Assembly (NCBI RefSeq): GCF_000276665.1
Contig: NW_004955402.1
Span: 6,722,869 to 6,786,868 of the forward strand
Direction: 5' to 3'
Source of the DNA: Chinchilla lanigera
Lineage: Eukaryota; Chordata; Mammalia; Rodentia; Chinchillidae
Length of the DNA stretch: 64,000 nt
Below the pieces are notes generated by a model, which saw nothing but the letters and a program-made list of their open reading frames with translations, searched no databases and was not told the origin of the DNA. Within the stretch, counting starts at the first letter, position 1, and the number at the start of each line of letters is the position of its first letter. Shown in pieces: positions 58,450-64,000 of the stretch. The translations under genes were made by a program, and so were the position numbers.

Positions 58450-58557
58450 CACAAAGAGGACATTTCAATAATTCAGGTGGACATGCTAGACCCCAGGTCA
58501 AGGCACCAAGAGGACATTTCAGTAATGCAGGTGGCCGTGCCTGACCCCAGGTTTCTA
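58450..58557 (+). repeat. 54-bp tandem duplication
   Basis: CACAAAGAGGACATTTCAAT at 58450 and CACCAAGAGGACATTTCAGT at 58504 start two adjacent diverged copies, both running to GACCCCAGGT or close to it. Confidence 0.85.
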
Positions 58558-58640
58558 GGAGTCGTTGCCAGAAATCAGTGATTTTTCAAAAGTGCTGCTG
58601 CAGACCCTGAAAAGGGAAAATCCTACAGTTGTATACTACG

Positions 58641-58767
58641 TCTGAGATGTTAATTCAGTGACAAGAGTGTGTAGTTTTATTGCTATAGAGCAGTCACCTC
58701 TAAGCGTACCTCATGTGATCATTGTGATTACACTTCCTAAACATGTCACACGCGCCATCCTGGGTAT
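58641..58767 (+). repeat. Copy A of a 127-bp direct repeat
   Basis: Aligns without a single gap to 59675-59801 with 103 of 127 identical bases by hand. Edges are sharp: TCTGAGATG at the left and CATCCTGGGTAT at the right in both. Family not recognised. Confidence 0.85.
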
Positions 58768-59674
58768 GGCCCTCTCCCCTCCCCACACTGAGCCATCTCT
58801 CTGCATATTGTGTTCCTCTCATTTTGCCCGTGAGCCAAGTGAACAGAGAATTGTGTCTGATTCTGTGTTCAGTACAATGCCTGGAACATTGGCACGGAGT
58901 AGTGTTAAAAATAACAGCAGGGACTGCGTGTTGCTCTCACACACTCAAGACTCTCCACGCAGGTAGAACAGGTTTTTAACTCAGAGTTGCAAATCAAACG
59001 TGCCTTAGTGTACCTCCTCACGTGTTCCTCCAGCTAGAATTAAATGCAGCTCTTGAGACTCAGGCTGTAGTCAAGTCTGAGAACTGCCAGTCCTGGTCTC
59101 TGACAGTGACCACCTGCTACCTGGGGGGTCTCACTTCTGCAGAAGTATTGAGCCAAACTGAAGGTGAGGCTCAGGCAGGGCTGCGCCTGCCAGCACTTCT
59201 TTGGCCTGGGCGGGGGCAGCCTGGCCTGCAGGGCGTCTGACTGGAAGCAACACCTGTGGTCTTTCTCACAGCCTTTGGTGCTGAGCTGAAGGCCCCCAGG
59301 GCTTCCCTGCCAGGCTGACCACCTGCAGCGCTCGTCCTACCCTCTCCCACCTGCTCCCCACTCTCTGCATCTTCTTCCACCTCCAGCCAAGGCACGAGGG
59401 TCTTGCTGAGGCCGCTCAATTCTTCGTCAGCCTTGGACCTCAGCAGGGACAGCCCGACCCCAGGCTGTGTCAAGGCTACCGCTCTCCCTGGCCACTCTGC
59501 CGGCTCAGTCCAAGAGAGGGGTGGTTACCTCCATCACTGACTTGGAACTGGGGTGAGATGCAAGCCCTCCAGCCCCGGTCTCTGTGTATGTCCTGGTGCC
59601 TAAACTGGGGGTCAGGAAACGATTTAGTGTTCATGGCATTTTCATTTCAAATGACATGAAATTAATGTGCTGTG

Positions 59675-59801
59675 TCTGAGATGCTAATTCAATGACAAGA
59701 GAGTATAGTTGTATTCTTATAGAGCAGTTACTCCTAACTGTACCTCAAGGAGTTATTGTAGTTGTACTTCCTAAATATGTCACATGTGCCATCCTGGGTA
59801 T
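59675..59801 (+). repeat. Copy B of a 127-bp direct repeat
   Basis: Partner of 58641-58767, 1,034 bases downstream. A second CATCCTGGGTA follows at 59818, a tiny local reiteration of the right edge. An L1 fragment begins about 180 bases further on. Confidence 0.85.
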
Positions 59802-59984
59802 ATTCAGCGTATACCTCATCCTGGGTACATTTCAGTATATTAATGAAATGAAATTTTAGTCCATTTTCCAATGAACTAGGATCTACTGGGGGGAAGCATG
59901 GTATGGGATTACATAGAATAAAATATTGCTATAGTACTTTTTCAAGTTAGGAATACCTTACTGTACTTTTAGTCAAAATGAAGA

Positions 59985-60350
59985 AAATGTGATATTTATA
60001 CACAGTGGAGTACCATTCTGCCATAAGGAAGGATAGATTTGAGTCATTTGTAGGAAAATGGATACACCTGAGACCATGTTATGTAAAATTCACACACACA
60101 AGCTTACATATCACAGTTTCTCTTATGTGAGAAACCCAAAGTATAAATAAATTAAAGAGTGAAATAAAAGATAGATAATAAGAAACAGGGAAACAGATCT
60201 TTAGCCAGTGGGAAGGAGTCCAAGAGGTAGAAGGAAGGGGAAGGAAGGGGATCGAGAAGGAATTAAAATGTGCTGTGAACACGCACAAACTTCCCGCAAG
60301 GAATGTGATCTCTATGCACTGCAATTATGGACTAATAAAAATTTAAGCAA
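59985..60350 (+). mobile_element. L1 3' end
   Basis: GAAAATGTGATATTTATACA, GTGGAGTACCATTCTGCCAT, CACAGTTTCTCTTATGTGAG, a purine-rich 3' UTR with a GGAAGGGG reiteration (60230-60255), GGAATGTGATCTCTATGCAC and GGACTAATAAAAATTTAAGC. 5'-truncated; same 3' UTR lineage as 42521-42866. Confidence 0.88.
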
Positions 60351-60894
60351 TACATCAATGATACATGGGTGAGGTGATAGATCTGTTAATTAGCCTTTTC
60401 AGATTTTCCCATAATGGATGCATAGATCAAAACATCACATTGGACTCCATAATAGACAATAATTATTTGCCAATAAAAATAATTAATTCTGGACAATGCT
60501 TCCGAAACTCTGGTCTCTTCTTCTGGGCTCTAGACTCTCAAGTCTTCCAGTAGGAGTCTGCCCTCCCAGCTCTCCACGTTCCCCTGCACTGGGCAGTTAC
60601 AGTCTGACATGAGTAACTGCTGCTTGGGGTTAGGGGCCCCTGCTCACCTCTGTGTCCTCCAAATCCAGGCAGTGAGCTCCCCTCCACAGTCCAGCTCTAA
60701 AGATAAGGACATCATGAGTCCCAAGTACTTATCAATGCAGACATACTGTCACACAAGAACGGGGTGCTTTTTGAATATGTTACATGTTTTTCAATGTTTA
60801 GACACATAGTAACAATTCCTTTGACTGTTCCATTTAATTATACCAGTAGTCAGATATTCAAAAAGGTTACGAATATCTTTAAGAATACTTCCCT
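60351..60894. other. Unique sequence, no feature recognised
   Basis: No gene or repeat recognised. Confidence 0.4.
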
Positions 60895-60910
60895 AAAACA
60901 TTTGGTTTTA

Positions 60911-61059
60911 ACCAGGCATGGTGGCACACACCTATGCCTGCACTCAGAGGGCTGAGGCAGAAGGATCACTGTGAGTTGGAGGCCAGCCTGGTCTACCTAG
61001 TGAGTTTAAGACCAGCCTGAACTACATAGTGAGAGCATGTCTCATAAAAACAAAAACGT
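60911..61059 (+). mobile_element. B1-type SINE with 16-bp target-site duplication
   Basis: ACCAGGCATGGTGGCACACA, GGGCTGAGGCAGAAGGATC, TGGAGGCCAGCCTGGTCTAC and CTACATAGTGAGAGCATGTC, with an AAAACAAAAACG tail. AAAACATTTGGTTTTA (60895-60910) and AAAACATTTAGTTTTA (61060-61075) differ at one base, so the insertion is well preserved. Confidence 0.95.
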
Positions 61060-61329
61060 AAAACATTTAGTTTTAAGAATACAAATGTATATTCACTTGC
61101 TAACTTTCTTATCAACGAACAAGGATTTTTTTAAACAAATTTACTGATTGGAGTTCCAAGTGTCTTTCTACATACACCACCTTCATAGTATATTATCTAG
61201 AAATTATACTTTCAGTTTCTTCAGATGTAGAACTACAAAACAATCTGAACGGAAATACAGTCTCCTTCTAAATTCTCATCGTTTTGACATTTTTCTCACC
61301 CAGCACTATTTGGCAGCTTTTGTTTTTAT

Positions 61330-61483
61330 TTTCTTTCATGGTACTGAGGACTGAGCTTGGGGCCTACTCACTGAGCTATATCCCCAGGCCTTTTTCTTTT
61401 TCTATTTTGAGAGAAGGTCTTGCCAAGTTGCCCCAGTTGGGCTCAAACTTGGCCTTGATCTGAGAAGTCTCCTGAGCCAAAAT
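61330..61483 (-). mobile_element. B1-dID composite SINE, antisense, truncated
   Basis: The left part TACTGAGGACTGAGCTTGGG and CACTGAGCTATATCCCCAGG is an antisense ID half. Then CTATTTTGAGAGAAGGTCTT and GGGCTCAAACTTGGCCTTGA are an antisense B1 half that stops near CTCCTGAGCC. The order mirrors 181-342. Confidence 0.8.
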
Positions 61484-61602
61484 ATATTTTGAAAAATTAA
61501 ATTACAAAACCTCTTAAGAAATGGAAAGTATTTTAGTCCACTATTAATTAAGAAGTGTAAAAATTATATTCTTTTGTTAAAAAACAGAAACAAAATGTTT
61601 AA

Positions 61603-61655
61603 TCTTGACAGCTTTTCCCTAATTATGAGATCGGATTGTCCTTCAAACACTGATT
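61603..61655 (+). repeat. Left copy of a 53-bp duplication flanking a B1
   Basis: TCTTGACAGCTTTTCCCTAA to AAACACTGATT; 48 of 53 bases match 61821-61873. See the finding on its unusual length. Confidence 0.95.
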
Positions 61656-61820
61656 CATAAGGACAGGCATGCTAGGCATGCCTATAATCCCAGCACTCAA
61701 GAGGCTGAGGCAGGAGGATTGCCCGGAGTTTGAGGCCAGCCTGGGCTAAAAAATGAGTTCAAGTCCAGCCTGAACTGCATAGTGAAACCCTGTCTCACAA
61801 AGACCAAAAAAAAAATTTTG
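61656..61820 (+). mobile_element. B1-type SINE
   Basis: GGCATGCCTATAATCCCAGC, GAGGCTGAGGCAGGAGGATT, TGAGGCCAGCCTGGGCTAAA, CCTGAACTGCATAGTGAAAC and CCCTGTCTCACAAAG with an A-rich tail. The start carries a GGCATGCTAGGCATG doublet. It sits exactly between the two 53-bp copies. Confidence 0.92.
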
Positions 61821-61873
61821 TCTTGACAGCTTTGCCCTAATTATGAGACCTGATTGTTCTTTAAACACTGATT
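61821..61873 (+). repeat. Right copy of a 53-bp duplication flanking a B1
   Basis: Begins immediately after the B1 tail and ends at ACACTGATT, after which the two flanks diverge. Confidence 0.95.
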
Positions 61874-62449
61874 TGTTGCATGGTTAAAGCGCAAAAGAGC
61901 ACAAGTATTTTCTCCAGCATGAATAGATTTCCTTCATCATCTCACAGACCCTCAATGGCAATTTCAAGATCAACCATGATGGAAACTGTTACAGCCCAGC
62001 TCCAGAGACCGTGCTTTTAGGGTGATAGTGAAGTCCAGAGATTCATTTTACAAGGGGTATCCTCAGAGACCTGCACTGGGTTTGGCTTAGCCCTGGGCTG
62101 AAGACCCCAAAGACTAAATAAAACTCTGTGTTTCTGAAGGGTTATGTTGTCCTGGAGCCCAGCTGGCATTGCCACAGTGTTTGCAGACATCAGCAGGCCT
62201 GGGGCCACCCACTCAGTGGCCTGTTCCCAGCCTATCTTAGACCATCTCCAGTACCTCGTGGCCCGTGCTGGGCTGTGAGTGATGCTTGTGCCCTGGGTGC
62301 CCATGGTCACAGGAGCTGCCTGAACGAGAACACTGATGTAGCATGTTATCCTTCACAGACACAGGTTACTTAAGGGGTTCACTCCCATTTAAAATAAATG
62401 TTGTGCTTATGCAGCCATTCCCTCCCTTAAGACCAGGATGGCAAGTGAA
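61874..62449. other. Unique sequence, no feature recognised
   Basis: No gene recognised; open frames at 62017-62310 (minus) and 62128-62373 (plus) overlap and show no domain. Confidence 0.4.
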
Positions 62450-62700
62450 AAACAACAGACACAAGCCTAAATTCCCCATGGTTTCTCTGATATAAGAAAC
62501 CTAAAGTAGAAATAAATTAAAGGACAGAAGAGAGACCCTTTGCAAAGAGGAAGGGGAACCCAGAGATGAGGAGAGGGGAAGAAGAGGGAGGGTGAAGCAA
62601 GAATAAGGATGTGTTATGTGCTGGAGCAGCCCCCTGTGAGGAATGCCATCGTTGTGTACTGCAAATGCACCAACAAAAAACAAAACTTTAAAAATACAAA
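62450..62700 (+). mobile_element. L1 3' end, strongly 5'-truncated
   Basis: CCATGGTTTCTCTGATATAA, ACCTAAAGTAGAAATAAATT, a purine-rich 3' UTR (62520-62605), AGGAATGCCATCGTTGTGTA and CTGCAAATGCACCAACAAAA with an A-rich tail. Same lineage as 42521-42866 and 59985-60350. Confidence 0.85.
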
Positions 62701-64000
62701 AAGTGCATCCCCTCAACTCACATGGAGATGTGAAGGCAACCAAAGGAAATTCTCACCAGAGTAAGGTCAAGAAGGACATTTCTCCCTCCAGCCCAGAGTT
62801 GAGGGCTCAATGAACGGTATTTCCTACAAAGCCAGTCCGTCTCTGTGGGACATCATGCGCATCATTCACAAAGGCCAATTTCCAGGTTCCTAGGATCAAC
62901 TCTTTTGGTTTGGGACTTTGTTTCCAAACAATTCTAAAAATACAGATGTTCATAATGATACTGCCTCTGCCACTCCGTAGTGCTGTTTTTCTACCAAGGC
63001 ATCCAGTGGAAAACCAAACACCAAGTTCAAGGTCAGAGGCAGCTACTGTAAAAGGGTCTCACTGGAAATGTTTTTCCATGATAAAGTCACGTTACTCCAA
63101 AAGGAACACTTCAGTCGAGGAGCCTGCAGCCTGCTCCATAAGCCACCAAACAGCCCCACGCATGGGGCCAGGGTGCAGGCTGCATACTGCAGGGGTGGTT
63201 CTTCTTATACATCACCGTGTCTGAGGTCCAGCAGATGACACAGTATGACTCCTCAGAAGGGCGACACCTGCCCCAAACAGCCCAAGCACTGTTTTCCTGG
63301 TACATATTTGCAGCATGACTATTGTGCTAGTCTTACACAAACCCATATGTATGCACAAGTTGTATTTGTCCTGTTGCCTTAATTGTTTAGCCCCTAAAAC
63401 AAGGATTTGGACCAGATCCTACATAATGTTCTTTTTGAAAGACTCTTCCATATATTTATTTTACTTAGTGCGTGTTTGTAATACAGAACAGTGATGTCCG
63501 CATTGGAGAACTGGTACGTGCATCTATAACAGATCTTGGTCATTTTCAGTCTCTTTACCCCTCTGTCCTTTTCCTCCTCGGATTCCCTTCCTTCTCCTCT
63601 GAGTCTAAATAATAATTTTTAAATACTGCTAGATAGATTTCTAAAATAGGAATGGGTTCCTGCAGTCCAAGGAGATCTGATGTTTATGTTCCCAGTGGGC
63701 ATTCCCTTCCACTGGGTTTGCTGTCTGCTCCTTCAACAGGGAATAGAAAGATGTATACGGTGGGGTCTGGCCCTCCTAGAGCCTGCAGTTTGAAAATGAA
63801 AATGAGCACTGGGGGAACATTAACGGGCCATCTTGAATGTCCTGTGCCCCCTTGATTGGTTCTCCAAAGTCACTGAGCTCACAGAGGCTTTGAGGGAACA
63901 GCAGGAGCAGGTGGACATGGCCAGAGTCCTCCCAGCAAGGCCTGCAGGGCATTACCTGCCAGGCCAGGGTTCTGGTTTCTGCCTGGAAGGAAGTAGAGGC
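62701..64000. other. Unique sequence, no feature recognised
   Basis: No gene recognised. 63450-63600 (TTTGTAATACAGAACAGTGA then pyrimidine-rich text) might be a degraded antisense L1 3' UTR like 31259-31500, but the match is weak. Confidence 0.35.

Larger units (their letters stand above)
58026..59674. other. Unique sequence with two internal duplications
   Basis: No gene recognised. It holds a 54-bp tandem duplication (58450-58557), the first copy of a 127-bp direct repeat (58641-58767), and GC-rich DNA at 59090-59590 whose open frames are unrecognisable. Confidence 0.45.

Noticed and set aside
1..64000. CRISPR array, operon, bacterial or viral gene cluster
   Set aside because: No regularly spaced identical repeats, no dense long coding frames and no ribosome-binding-site pattern; composition and repeats are mammalian.

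Overview
The window looks like ordinary mammalian nuclear DNA that is intergenic or deep intronic. I can support no protein-coding exon, rRNA or functional tRNA. Every long open frame I read is unrecognisable, lies in repeat sequence, or runs through an assembly gap. The real content is a layered record of transposable elements with unique sequence between them.

Organism: the SINEs point to a rodent. There are 7SL-derived B1-type elements, tRNA-derived ID elements, and fused B1-dID composites, and I saw no B2 elements. B1-dID composites are known from non-muroid rodents (squirrel-, dormouse- and beaver-related groups). The ID body, with its CCTGGCAAGC core, suggests the beaver/kangaroo-rat side, but that is a weak guess. 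L1 3' ends, ERVL-MaLR LTRs, MIR, L2, MER5A-like and Tigger-like relics agree with a placental mammal.

Layout. 1-5.8 kb: SINEs and a short CpG-rich patch near 2.7-2.9 kb, ending at a run of N (5785-6369). 6.4-15.7 kb: mostly unique, AT-rich, with an antisense L1 at 9.4 kb and a long repeat-poor stretch at 12-15.7 kb. 15.7-16.7 kb: an L1 tail splitting a MER5A-like element. 17-25 kb: SINEs, a Tigger-like MITE, microsatellites. 25-37 kb: MIR/L2, several antisense MaLR LTRs, an antisense L1 3' end, and an unidentified LTR-like block with two levels of tandem repetition (36.1-36.8 kb). 37-41.4 kb: GC-richer unique DNA. 41.4-46 kb: MIR, an L1 end with an ID in its tail, a Tigger-like MITE, two MaLR LTRs, B1 and ID. 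46-57 kb: mostly unique, with a truncated U6 snRNA copy and an L1 tail split by a B1-dID. 57-63 kb: an antisense L1 carrying a tiny hAT-like MITE, two more L1 3' ends, and three SINEs.

Most notable: a 53-nt duplication flanking a B1; a U6 5' fragment between direct repeats; the tandem-repeat LTR-like block; two ungapped repeat pairs of unknown family (127 bp and 110 bp); and a perfect 14-bp hairpin. I found no credible new multigene system. Family names rest on remembered consensus patterns, not a database search.
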